The position numbers and the translations under genes were made by a program. This document shows, piece after piece, positions 48,005 through 57,720 of a DNA stretch of 64,000 nucleotides. Source of the stretch: Pelobates cultripes (taxonomy: Eukaryota; Chordata; Amphibia; Anura; Pelobatidae); the NCBI GenBank assembly GCA_933207985.1, contig OW240918.1, forward strand, positions 25,142,119 through 25,206,118, given 5' to 3'. The notes below the pieces were generated by a model. That model saw nothing but the letters and a program-made list of their open reading frames with translations. It was not told the DNA's origin and did no database searches. How positions within the stretch are numbered: the stretch's first letter is position 1; every line of letters starts with the position of its first letter.

Positions 48005-48414
48005 TAAGAATCATTTGTGATTTAAAGGAACACTCCACGCATACAAAGCATGTGTCTGGTGTCTGTCACATTTGTAACAGTTTATACAAGTACCATATTC
48101 AATAGAAATTGGCACTTATAACCGGGGGAAGAAACAATTGATTGACATCCAGAGAGGTTTTATTTTACTTCCAAAATAACTAAAAACAGCAGCAGGTTCA
48201 TTGAGAAGCATAGGAAATCCTCATTTGCAAATCCTCAATGAGAAGCCTCTGATTGGAGTACTCCCTGGCATAGACCAAAGATCCTTGCCTGGGAAAGAGG
48301 GGAGGACTGGCAAAGGCTGCAGACAACACGTCTGCTACTTTCACAATCTGTTGCACCCCCAAGGAAAACATTCAGAAAAAAATACATGTTCTATTTTGGG
48401 TGAATCTACTAATG
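48005..48414. repeat. Probable TTAA-type non-autonomous repeat, right end unclear
   Basis: TTTAAAGGAACACTCCACGC opens it and resembles the 7539-8025 opening (TTAAAGGGACATTCCACTAC). It contains CAATAGAAATTGGCACTTATA, similar to the CCAGTTCCTATTGAAATC block of that family in inverse form. TCATTGAGAAGC/CTCAATGAGAAGCC is repeated inside. The right boundary is not visible. Confidence 0.4.
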
Positions 48415-48563
48415 CAGGGGTGCCCAAAATGTAGATCCCCAGATGTTGTAGAACTACGACTACCATGATGCTTTGCATGCCTTTGGAATGCCTTTAGAAT
48501 AACGAATCATTATGGAAGTTGTCGTTTTAAAACATCTGGGGATCTAACTTTTGGGCACCCCTG
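48415..48563. mobile_element. Palindromic hAT-like MITE with 8-bp target duplication
   Basis: CAGGGGTGCCCAAAATGTAG at the left and CTAACTTTTGGGCACCCCTG at the right pair almost fully; further inward ATCCCCAGATGTTGTAGAAC pairs with AAAACATCTGGGGAT. Flanks are TACTAATG (48407-48414) and TACTAAAG (48564-48571), 7 of 8 identical. Related in style to 2432-2558 and 3269-3405. Non-coding. Confidence 0.85.
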
Positions 48564-48673
48564 TACTAAAGTGTTAAAAAAAAACAAAAAGGGGTGTTGC
48601 TTTAAGTTCATAAATAACAATTGTTGTTTTTTATTTCTCATCCAGATTATATATATACAAGATAAATAAGTAT

Positions 48674-48674
48674 G

Positions 48675-48728
<54 letters not shown>
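48674..48728. repeat. (TA)n microsatellite
   Basis: About 55 bp of nearly pure TA. Confidence 0.95.
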
Positions 48729-48731
<3 letters not shown>

Positions 48732-49913
48732 TGTAATAGAAGGCTGCACTCACTGATTCCATAAAATATAACTTTATATATCTATATATATATGTATAGT
48801 AGGAACCTGGCAGCAGTTGAACAAACTTGTAATTTTATTGAATATATAGATATGTGCTATATGTTTTCTGTAACCCTGCATTTTTGTTTCCACTTCAGTC
48901 CTGTCAATTCATGTAGTGGGGTGATTATAGATTTAGTGGGTGGATTATATTTTTTATTAACTCTATTGCCTGCTGGCAGTTCAATGCTACTTGTAGGCAT
49001 CTTCATTGCACAGTTACTTAAATTTGGACACAACCTTCGGCATCCTGAAATCACTAACTTAAACTAACACAGCTTGGTTTTAAGAATTGCTGATTCGTTT
49101 TCAAGTCTTTCTTGACTTTAAATGGTCTGAGCAGCTGATGTTGGTGACTTTCCTACTGATTTGCCCTTAGTGATAAGCCAACGTGGAGACTTTTTCCCAA
49201 AGACAGCTATTTCACACGTCAGTGTGCAAATCAATTGCACAGTCAGTACAACTTGACCTTTACTGAATATACCCTTTTGGTAGACTGTCATGTAATCTTG
49301 TCAGATAGGCCTATGGAAAATTCTTCCAAGCTGTTTCAGTGACTTAAGCAGTGACTTGCAATATCTCTTCTTTAACCCTTTGTCCAATGTCAGATTTTCC
49401 CTGGAGAGTACTGCCGATCCTCCAGGCCAGGTGTACATACTCTACAGGGAAAAGTGAATATTGTACCGAAAGAGGTAAAATATTTTATATATTCCAACAT
49501 AGGACCACATAGAATTACATGTTGAATTATCTTTTTTTTCACTAAACAGTAAATCTAGCAAAACATTGATGATAAATATCTATTTATATTTTACTTAAAA
49601 CACATCAGTTGCAAATAGCAGCTTGTGCCCGGAAGCAGCCACCAATATTGGGCAGACGATGACATGTATGGTTGTCAATGATCTCAAATTAAAGAAGCTG
49701 TAGCCATACCCTTGTCCCTAAACATATTCCTAGCCCAAACCCTGGTGCTAAACCTCATGTAAAATGTAGAAGCGGATAGTGCTGAAGCTTTTACTAGGGG
49801 AAATAATGTGTTATCCCATAGTTTGTAATTATGTATCCAAATCCCTTTTATGGCATTAGGCATTATTTTCCCATAATACATAATACTTCACCACTAAATA
49901 GTATATATATATG
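48729..49913. other. Intronic sequence, nothing recognised
   Basis: A 91-codon frame at 48792-49067 and a 65-codon frame at 49684-49881 show no family resemblance. No bounded element. Confidence 0.45.
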
Positions 49914-50814
49914 TATGTTTCTACAAGCCACTGCATTAAAACCACTTGTCTTATAGCAAATAGGTCCTCATTGTGCTGCCAAAACAGCTCTGATGTGTCG
50001 AGGCATGAACTCCACAAGACCTCTGAACATGCTCTGAATGTGGCACCAAGATATTAGCAGCAGATCCTGCAAGTTTGTGAGGTGGAGCCTCCATGGATTG
50101 GATTTGTTGTTCCAGCACATACTACAGATGCTCAATCGGATTGAGATCTGAGATATTTGGAGGACAAGGCAACACCTTGAGCTCTTTGCCATGTTCCTTA
50201 AACCATCCCTGAACAATTTTGTCAGGGTGTATAATCCTGCTGAATGAGGCCACTGCCATCTGGGAATACCATTACCATGAAAGGGTGTACGTGGTCTTTA
50301 ACAATCTCTATGTAGGTGGTACATCCACCTAAATAAAATATTTCATCATTTCCCAGCAGAACATTGCCCAGAGCATAATAACACTGCCTTCACCAGCCTG
50401 CTTTCTTCCAGTAGTGCATCCTTCTGCCTCTCTATCATTGCCAGCATTTAGTTTTTAAGCAATTTTAGCTAGAGTAGCTCTTCCGTGTGGTCGGATCATA
50501 TGGACTAGCCTTTGCTCCCCACGTGCATCAGTGAGCCTTGGGCCCCCATGACCCTGACACCAGTTCACCAGTTGTTCTTCCTTGACAACTTTGGGTAGGT
50601 ACTAATCACTGCATACCAGGAACACCCCTCGAGACTTGCCCTTTTGAAGAGGCTCTGGTTCAGTCATCTAGCCATCAGTCTTTGGCCCTAGTCAAAGTCA
50701 CTCAGATCACTTGTTGCCTCATATATCCCACCCCTAAACAGTTGCCATTGTAACGATATAATCAATGTTATTCACTTCACCTGTCAGTGGTTTTAATGTT
50801 GTGGCTGATCAGTG
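49914..50814 (-). mobile_element. Second Tc1-like element, internally deleted and decayed
   Basis: The right end reads CAGTGGTTTTAATGTTGTGG then CTGATCAGTGTA; the left end, CTACAAGCCACTGCATTAAAACCACT, is its decayed inverse. Both sides are (TA)-rich, fitting TA insertion. The minus strand encodes transposase remnants from a family distinct from 44197-45802. At about 0.9 kb it is shorter than the 1.2-1.3 kb usual for such elements, and the middle of the coding region is missing. Confidence 0.85.
49968..50760 (-). pseudogene. Tc1-like transposase remnant
   Basis: Minus-strand pieces in order: an N-terminal part with a GHGGPRLTDARGEQRLVH-like stretch (about 50490-50560), a gap that removes the region with the first catalytic Asp, a GSVIMLWAMFCWE stretch (50340-50390), QQDYTP (second Asp, about 50235-50250), PPNISDLNPIEHL-stop (50110-50155) and FRGLVEFMPRHIRAVLAAQ at the C-terminus (49970-50025). 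The third-position Glu is present but the Trp after it is a stop, and there are further frame changes. Not functional. Confidence 0.85.
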
Positions 50815-50844
50815 TATATAAATATATATATATATATGAAAACA

Positions 50845-50947
50845 ACATAGTGTAATCTGTCAGGGTATATCATGAGTAGGATTTAGAATTCAGAACACTC
50901 ACATTCTAAATCCTACTCACGATATACCCTGACAGATTACACTATGT
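50845..50947. repeat. Near-perfect inverted repeat, 45-bp arms and 13-bp spacer
   Basis: The left arm 50845-50889 (ACATAGTGTAATCTGTCAGG ... TTTAGAAT) and the right arm 50903-50947 (ATTCTAAATCC ... GATTACACTATGT) differ at one position; the spacer is TCAGAACACTCAC. It lies about 30 bp from the right end of the Tc1-like remnant. Possibly a fold-back element or palindromic duplication. Confidence 0.92.
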
Positions 50948-51894
50948 TTTGTTTTATTTCTGTTTTTTATATAGGATTAATATATGTAATTCTCAGTTAA
51001 GAAGAGACTATATGGGAGGTAATTAATCTTTTTTAAGTGTGGGCGCTTATCACCTTGTTTTGGTTTTATACTGTTTTGCACTTTTAAGTATATTTAGTGA
51101 CAAAAATATATATATATATATATAAATCAGCTGCACCATGTTTTCTATTCTTGCGTGCCACCTATATTTCTGTTTGTAAATAAAAGAAAACAAGATTTGT
51201 TCTACTTACACTGATCCTCGAGATTACTATAAAATACAGTGATCAGGCAGTTAAGCACATCTTATTTGAAAATAGGGTATCATTGGGGACACAAAGATTG
51301 ATAATGTTTTATGGCGTGTCAGTACACACTGCTTCCAGCCCCAAGAAAATCCTCGAGCTTAATGAATAAATTGTTCTTTTATTATTTTCACTGTGATGCA
51401 GTTTAGTGGAATGTTTCTAACTGAGAGGTAATGCTTTTATTAAAGTAAAGTTCCCTGTGATCTGAAAAATGATATACTTTCTTCCATGTGTCCATTTCTC
51501 CTCGGCATGCATCAAAGTCTAGTTGACTAGCAGCAAAACGGCTGTAGTAGCATTCATGTGAAGCATCGTCAACTGTTGATATGAATTTCAGCAGGAGTAA
51601 ATTGAGAATAATATTTTCTTTATCTCACTTAGCAGACATGTCTAAAAAGCCAAACATTTTATCGTTTTTGTAGTAGGACTTTTGTGGCATATATTGCTGG
51701 TTATCATCCATTTGTTATTCCAGTGTCAACAGAACACTAGAAATGATAATTGAATTATTTAACGTACATTATAGGAGTTTATATCGGAATAAAAATATGG
51801 TATTTCGTTTCAAATAATCTAAGCTTGAATCATAATGGATAGTTAATAAAAATGTGAATTTAGAGTCACAGTGAATGGTTCTGATTTAGATTAC
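50948..51894. other. Intronic sequence; repeat-like block at about 50970-51110
   Basis: AAGTGTGGGCGCTTATCACC near 51038 and TTTTGCACTTTTAAGTATAT have a dispersed-repeat look, followed by a short (AT)n (51109-51123). Nothing else recognised. Confidence 0.4.
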
Positions 51895-52210
51895 TTACTA
51901 CAAGTGGAGGCTTGCCCATAGGGGTACAAGCGGCTGCTCCCCACCAGTTTTTATGTGGGGAATATATTTTTTGCAATAGTTTAGAAACACTAAGATTCTT
52001 TTTCTGGAGGAGAGAGTGATATACCAAAAAATAGTGTCTCTTTAATTCTGAAATAGGTTTCCGTTTTGCAGGGCCCCTCCCCTCTCATTGTTAGCTGTTT
52101 GGAAAAGCTTATTTGTAAGCAGCTAGATATTTCATAAAAATAGGTCTGGTTTGAAATCTGCCCTTTTCAGCAGATTTTGTACATGCCTAGTGTCCTTTAA
52201 GAAGGTATTT
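51895..52210. repeat. Possible non-autonomous repeat, unclassified
   Basis: A GC-richer block (GGAGGCTTGCCCATAGGGGT near 51906) continues through GGCCCCTCCCCTCTCATTG to an end like ATGCCTAGTGTCCTTTAAG (52183-52201), an ending similar to TGTCCCTTTAA of the TTAA elements. The left end was not found. Confidence 0.35.
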
Positions 52211-52779
52211 AAGTAATTTCCATTGAGTTGCAATTCTGACAGCAGAGCCAGCTGACCATGAGCGGAGGCATGCTTTTGGCCTCCCTATTTAATGGTCATC
52301 TTTGGCAGGTAGCATCAGGTGGTGGGGTTATAGTGTCCACAGAAGAGAGAAGCAAGAAGCCATCCTGAAAGTGACACATAGAGAACATAGCAGCAGCAGT
52401 TCCTGGCCTCTACTATATGTAAGTGTATAATATTATCATTTCCATCCCCCAAGAGCCCAGTGACTGCTTGAGGGCTGATTAAGCAAATGTATTTACTCAA
52501 ATATATAATTATTATATATAAATCCAGGCGTGACAAAGGGGAGATGGGCATTTCTGACACCGAGCACTGTGCTGCCTGTCACTAATAGTTTTAAAAATTC
52601 CTACTGTTCATACCCACAATCTTCTTTAAAGTGTTCAGACACTCTATGGCTGAGATCTGAGACACTCATGTTGTGGCTAGTTGAAAGGTTATGAAGCTTC
52701 AAATGGCAGGACTGGGGCTGTGACTCTGAGGACTATGATCTGATTCTGATTCCAATCTGTTTTAACCTGTAATGATTGT
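52211..52779. other. Intronic sequence, nothing recognised
   Basis: No recognisable features. Confidence 0.5.
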
Positions 52780-53050
52780 TGACTCAGCTACTTCTTGGCT
52801 CTGTATTATCACTGCATCTGAAAAGGTAATAAGGAGTCTATGCTGCTGCTTTAACTCTGTGTACACTGTGCACTCAGTGAATTGTTAGTAGCTGACATGG
52901 TTGAAGTCTATAAGCATCTTGACGTTTCAACCCTGTGTACACTGTGTGCTAAGAGCTAGTTTTGAGTCAGGAGTACCTAAAATGTTTAGAGTCTATCAGT
53001 ATCTTGATTCTTTAACCAGTGCACACTGTATGCTGAGAGCTAATTAAGTA
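52780..53050. repeat. Degenerate tandem repeat, about 76-84 bp period
   Basis: GTGTACACTGTGCACTC (52859), GTGTACACTGTGTGCTAAG (52935) and GTGCACACTGTATGCTGAG (53019) begin successive units; each unit ends AGTCTAT..GCATCTTGA...TTTAAC. A more decayed unit precedes. The period is not constant. Confidence 0.75.
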
Positions 53051-53194
53051 ACTGCCAGAGAGACTTGGAACAGTTCCTCTTAAATAGGGCAGTTGGGAGG
53101 TATGCTGTAAAAAATAATTACTGCATTTATAAATAATTCCCAAATACAGTAAATGCAGTTAAATTATATATTTCTAAAATAACATGCTATACCA

Positions 53195-53302
53195 TCCTTG
53201 GGGACCCGGCTCTAAAAGCCGGTGGGCGGCATAGCACGTCCACGCCATCCAGGGGATTTACCTGTTCTCCGGCGATCCCACATTGGGGATCGCGATGGGG
53301 GA
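53195..53302. repeat. GC-rich repeat, left part (interrupted by the hAT-like element)
   Basis: CGGCTCTAAAAGCCGGTGGG and GATCCCACATTGGGGATCGC are strong inverted repeats in a GC-rich block that stops at CTTACCTG, where the element at 53311 inserted. The block would rejoin the sequence from 54823. Confidence 0.6.
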
Positions 53303-53428
53303 CTTACCTGTAGGGCCGGACTGGGGATTCCAAAGCAGCCCTGGAAAAAAAATCTATGCCAGCCCCATAAGTCATTGCGCCATATATTGTCACATGTAAT
53401 ATGTAAGGCTATGTCTTGCCACCCTAGA

Positions 53429-53435
53429 TGATATA

Positions 53436-53468
<33 letters not shown>

Positions 53469-53469
53469 C
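53429..53469. repeat. (AT)n microsatellite
   Basis: About 40 bp of AT with one C, inside the hAT-like element. Confidence 0.95.
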
Positions 53470-53655
53470 TTTTTCCAATATAAAATATTGGTCCTTTCAG
53501 AGTAAAGTTTTTTAATTATACAGTAAGCATACTCACATGCAGACACAGACAATCTCACTGACACAAGCTGATTGATACACAGCCTCATAGACAAACAATC
53601 TCACTGATATACATAAGGTCATTAAAATAAAAACACAAGCTCACTCAGTAGCAGG

Positions 53656-53679
53656 CACACACACACACACACACACACA
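53656..53679. repeat. (CA)n microsatellite
   Basis: Twelve CA units, inside the hAT-like element. Confidence 0.95.
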
Positions 53680-53929
53680 GCTTAATGTAGTGGCTCGTGT
53701 GTCTATTGCCTGTCCCTGCAGGCTTTTCAATGTAAACACTGACTTTTTAGAGAAAAGGCAGTGTTTACATTGCTTCCTAGTGAAAGACACTCAGACAGTC
53801 ACTAGAGGTGCTTCCTGTGTCAGTGCGGATTGGCTGAGATCATCAAGCTTGATGATCTCAGCTGTAGAGGCAGGGCCAGTCAAGGGGAGACCAGCACAAC
53901 GTGAGGGAAAATAAAAAAGGTGAGTAAAA

Positions 53930-54500
53930 ACACACATACACACACACACATACCATGACAGACACCATGACACAGACAGAAACACAGACACACCATGACA
54001 GACAGACACACCAGGACACAGACAGAGACACACACATACCATGACAGACACACACCTTAAAAAAGACACACATACCTTGACACACACACCATAACACAGA
54101 CCGTGACACAGACACACACACAACACAGACAGACACACCATGACACACAGACACACAGCACAACACAGAGAGATCGTGACACAGACACACACACACCGTG
54201 ACACAGACAGACACACATTACATGACACAGACAGACACACACCATGACAAACACACACCATGACAAACACACGCACACAATGACACAGACAGACCGTGAC
54301 ACAGGCAGACGCACACACCATGACAGTCAGAGACACACACACCATGACACAGACACACACAATGACACAGACACACATTGCATGACACAGACAGACACAC
54401 ACACCATGACACAGACACACACACCATGACACAGACAGACACACACACAAATGACACAGACACACACACACACACACATACACTCACACTGACACACACA
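53930..54500. repeat. CA/GACA-rich minisatellite
   Basis: Irregular units of CACACCATGACACAGACAGA type over about 570 bp. Four minus-strand frames rich in Cys and Val (VCVCVSVSVMVCV style) and a plus-strand His/Thr/Asp frame are open across it; these are repeat artefacts, not genes. Confidence 0.9.
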
Positions 54501-54523
54501 ATGTCTACCTGTGGGGAGCTCTG

Positions 54524-54710
54524 ATGGCGGCCGCATGGGGGAGCTGGCTGTTCTGGCGGCCGCATGGGGACCTGGCTCTGCTCCCCCTCCTCAGCGCGCC
54601 GCCTAATGAGACCAGGGACGAATATGACGTCATATTCCGGCCCCGGTCTCTTTCTAGCGCGCTGGGGAGGGCAGAGACAGAACAGCCAGCTCCCCCTGCG
54701 GCCGCCAAGG
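54524..54710. repeat. GC-rich fold-back with a CRE-like palindrome at its centre
   Basis: GGGGGAGCTGGCTGTTCTGG (about 54537) pairs with AGAACAGCCAGCTCCCCCTG (about 54679), and CAGCGCGCC with AGCGCGCTG. The centre is the perfect palindrome GAATATGACGTCATATTC (54620-54637), which contains TGACGTCA, the consensus cAMP-response element. CpG density is far above the surrounding intron. Any regulatory role is untested. Confidence 0.7.
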
Positions 54711-54822
54711 AAGCTCCCTCTGTGGCCGCAAGGCAGCAAGCTGCCTGCCTGGCCCCAGATGCCGACGGCCCACGGGGAAATTTCCCGGTATCCCGGTGTG
54801 CCAGTCCGGCCCTGCTTACCTG

Positions 54823-55090
54823 GCATCCCAGGGAGTCCCCCTGCTGTCGATGCGTGTGAGGACCTCACGATCACATGGATGGAATAGCCGTCCATAGCTG
54901 TGCCAGCAGGGGGAGTGCCTGGAATGACAGGTAGTCCCTCTGCTGCCTGTAATAAATTAAAATAAAGTTTTAAAACAGTGTAAAATAAAATAATATATAC
55001 TTAGATCATATATATAATGTTATATATATGATCTAAATATATATATATATATATATACACTTATACATACACATACACTGTCTAAGTGTG

Positions 55091-55126
<36 letters not shown>

Positions 55127-55139
55127 TAATTATATATAT
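54823..55139. repeat. GC-rich repeat, right part, then AT microsatellites
   Basis: Continues the block interrupted at 53302: GGGAGTCCCCCTGCTGTCGA and CCAGCAGGGGGAGTGCC form an inverted pair, and GTGAGGACCTCAC is a short palindrome. (TA)n runs follow at 55030-55058 and 55097-55140. Confidence 0.5.
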
Positions 55140-55600
55140 ACCTAAAAAACTAAAAATTGGCATTCAAATTAGTTATTTACATTTTTCACACACAAACAAA
55201 TATTAACGCTAACTTTGGCCAGTGTTTGTGACTAAGTGGCTACTAAAAAAGACTGGACATACCCCATTTGCAATACCTTGGGTTGTCTACTTTTGCAAAT
55301 GGTATGCCATCATGGGGGTAATTCTTATTCCTGGGCTACCATACGGTCTCAAAGGAAACGTAACCAATCCGGCGAATTTCAATGTAAAAAAAATGAAAAA
55401 TTTAACATGCTATATTTGACACTGTAACTTCCCAAAACACAATAAAACCTGTACCTAGGAGGTACTGTTTTACACGTGAGACATCGCTGAATACAATTAT
55501 GTTTATTTTATTGCAGTAAAGGCAAACAGTATTATGACATTCACTGTTAAAATGTCATGCAGAACTAAAAAAATTAAATTAGCTAAATATTTGATGTTAA
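55140..55600. repeat. Dispersed repeat, unclassified
   Basis: TTTGGCCAGTGTTTGTGACT, ACTGGACATACCCCATTTGC and CATACGGTCTCAAAGG recur, in my memory, in other frog sequences in this order, and the block has a different texture from the AT-rich intron. It may be the right side of a large DNA element whose left side includes 53195-53302. The short frames at 55222-55427 are not known proteins. Class unknown. Confidence 0.4.
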
Positions 55601-55959
55601 ATGAAAGCCCTATTTCTCCTCAATAAAATGATATATAATAAGTGTGCGTGCACTTAATATGAGAGAGATGAATTACGGTTGAACAGACATATAGTCAAAT
55701 TCCAAGTTTTGTTTATGTTTTATTTTGATCAAAACGTGTACATTTGTCTCACTCCTTAAGGGTATAAACTACTGTAATGATTACTCTCAATCTCTGGAAT
55801 GCTAATGTAATGATAACCGTTGAAATGGTGCAGTCCATTCATGCCTCTTCCCTTTCTGGCTGTAGGAATGATATGACCCATTGAAATTTATTTTACAGTT
55901 AGAAAACAAAGGATATGTTTATATGCTGTCTTGTTATATACTGAGAAGCGAAGTATGCA
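55601..55959. other. Intronic sequence, nothing recognised
   Basis: No recognisable features. Confidence 0.5.
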
Positions 55960-56460
55960 GTAAAAAGGCAATGCTTGATCAAACCAAACGAGGTACCAAA
56001 AAGGGCAAGAGGTGGTCAGAATAGCAGAAGGTTAGTCCAGGCAGCACAGGTTCATATATGGGTAAAAAGGCGGAAAGGCCGGGCAGCAAAGGTAAAAGCA
56101 ATAATGCTGGTGTAGCACTGAGGAGAGCACTCTACAACTGAGCCAGAAGGACTTGGCGATTAGATCATGTATTAGGGAGAAAGAGAGGCATCCCTGCCCA
56201 TGTCACGACACCCCCTATATGTCACACCTGCTCTACCTTTAAGTAGACCAATATTCCATGGGGTTGGACTGCAAGGAGGATCAGCCAGGCAATCACTCCT
56301 AGTGCTTGGAAGATTGGCATACAGGGAGCCATACAAAAAAACTCCACCAAGCTGACCTCCGTCCAGGGCTCAGGTGTGCACAGGCATGGCTCCTCATGAA
56401 GTAGAGGGAGAGACACAGTGAGGGAGTGCTTGGTTATCAACAGGAGGCTTATATATTTTC
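55960..56460. repeat. Possible retroelement-derived repeat, unclassified
   Basis: A GC-richer block (AACGAGGTACCAAAAAGGGC, GAAGGTTAGTCCAGGCAGCA, CATGTCACGACACCCCCTAT) with the texture of LTR-retrotransposon internal or terminal sequence. No termini or coding motif support a firmer call. Confidence 0.3.
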
Positions 56461-57589
56461 AGCATGTTTGACAGCATCATGTCAGTGACTACTGGCTTCT
56501 GGCAGAGAAATGTGTTCCTCTACAGGCTGATAATCACTCCTAGATTTTAAATGAGGGTGAGTGAACCTTTATGGACTAAATTTAAGGACATGTAATTTTG
56601 CAAGCTGTGAAAAAAACCAATTGTGAAATATATACATAGTATCGTTAACTGTCAATAAATATATTAAGATGTGGAATTATATGATAATTCATAGGGATGC
56701 TTATTTATTGTTTGTTTATTTCTCAAAAGACTAGTAAAATGAATGTTAACATGAAAAATACAACAAACATTTCGGTTTATAATACCCTAACTGGTGGGAG
56801 GAGGGTAACATACGCAATAGAAAATGTACAAAAAATATTCTGTTAATGTAAGCTTAAGGCAACATTAAAAAACAACCTCTGGGTTTTCTCAAATTGAATT
56901 TGTGTTTTTTTTACATTGCTATAATTGAGCAAACTGTATATTTTTTTCGTTCTAATTTTCTTTCTGTGGTATCCTTACTTACATCCCCAAGTGTCTAGCT
57001 CATTTCTCAACAAACAAGTTGTTTAGATGTAAATTCTAATAGTTACACATATTTTTTGGCAGGCAGTGCCAGGGAAAAGCACAGGCAAACTTCCAAAGGA
57101 GATACATTGCAACAATGGCAATGATACAATGCTTTTTCCCTTCACTTAGTGTGTTTTTATTCTGCATTCAAAGGAATAGCGTTTCCAATAAAGTCTAAAT
57201 GAGCTTAACTGCGAGATATTGGAAAGAATCATTTTCTACAGAGAATTTTTAGCCTTTTAAGTAAAAAAAAAATGGGATCTCCTTTGTTTGAGGTTACTAT
57301 GAGATCGAGGTTGCTCAGATAATTTGACCCTTTATACTGCTATAGAAATTATTTAAAGTGGCCATTTTTGCTTCTTTAGCCAAACAGTGGATTGAAGAGA
57401 AAGAACTCAAGATTTTGTTTTGATCAGTTGAATCCATTTGCAATTTTACTTGCCAGTTAGAATGATTGAAATTAAAATATGTAATTTAAAGGGTCGAAAA
57501 CAAGTGTGTTGATGCTTCTGTTTGGTGATGTAGACTTACCCTTTCCAAGCAAGCCAATGTTTCCATTAAATGAAGGTTTGTCTATTGTA
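56461..57589. other. Intronic sequence, nothing recognised
   Basis: No recognisable gene, RNA or bounded element. Confidence 0.5.
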
Positions 57590-57720
57590 TCGATCTGTCA
57601 AAAAAGAAGATCTCCAGGCACTCAAGGTGTTCATGCCGCAGGCATTTTCAATAGAACAGAAAATAGCAGCAACATTTCGACCTGCTAAGAAGTCTTTGTG
57701 AAGCTATCGCTCTTTCACAA
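57590..57720. repeat. Dispersed repeat with an ACATTTCGACCTGCTAAGAA motif
   Basis: AAGATCTCCAGGCACTCAAG, then GCAACATTTCGACCTGCTAA and GTCTTTGTGAAGC. The 'CAACGTTTCGACCT...GTCTTTCTCAAGC' order is one I recognise as recurring in fish and frog genomes. It shares the TTTCG theme with 34370-34626. Class unknown. Confidence 0.45.

Larger units (their letters stand above)
53303..54822. mobile_element. Non-autonomous hAT-like element, 1,504 bp, perfect 8-bp target duplication
   Basis: The element is 53311-54814. Its left end TAGGGCCGGACTGG (first base mutated from C) and right end CCAGTCCGGCCCTG are inverted repeats, and CTTACCTG flanks it exactly on both sides (53303-53310 and 54815-54822). CAG...CTG ends and an 8-bp duplication are the hAT signature. 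There is no transposase. The interior holds an (AT)n, a (CA)n, a 45-bp hairpin (53728-53772), a perfect palindrome around GATCATCAAGCTTGATGATC (53838-53857), a large CA-rich array and a GC-rich fold-back. Frames inside are artefacts. Confidence 0.9.

Noticed and set aside
53791..54895. Overlapping Cys/Val-rich frames of up to 230 codons, resembling cysteine-rich proteins
   Set aside because: They arise from a CACACCATGACACAGACA-type array read on the minus strand, in three frames together, inside a non-autonomous transposon.
56124..56145. Minus-strand TGGCTCAGTTGTAGAGTGCT, resembling a tRNA A-box
   Set aside because: No B-box (GGTTCGANTCC) or cloverleaf follows at the right distance, so there is no tRNA gene and no firm tRNA-derived SINE.
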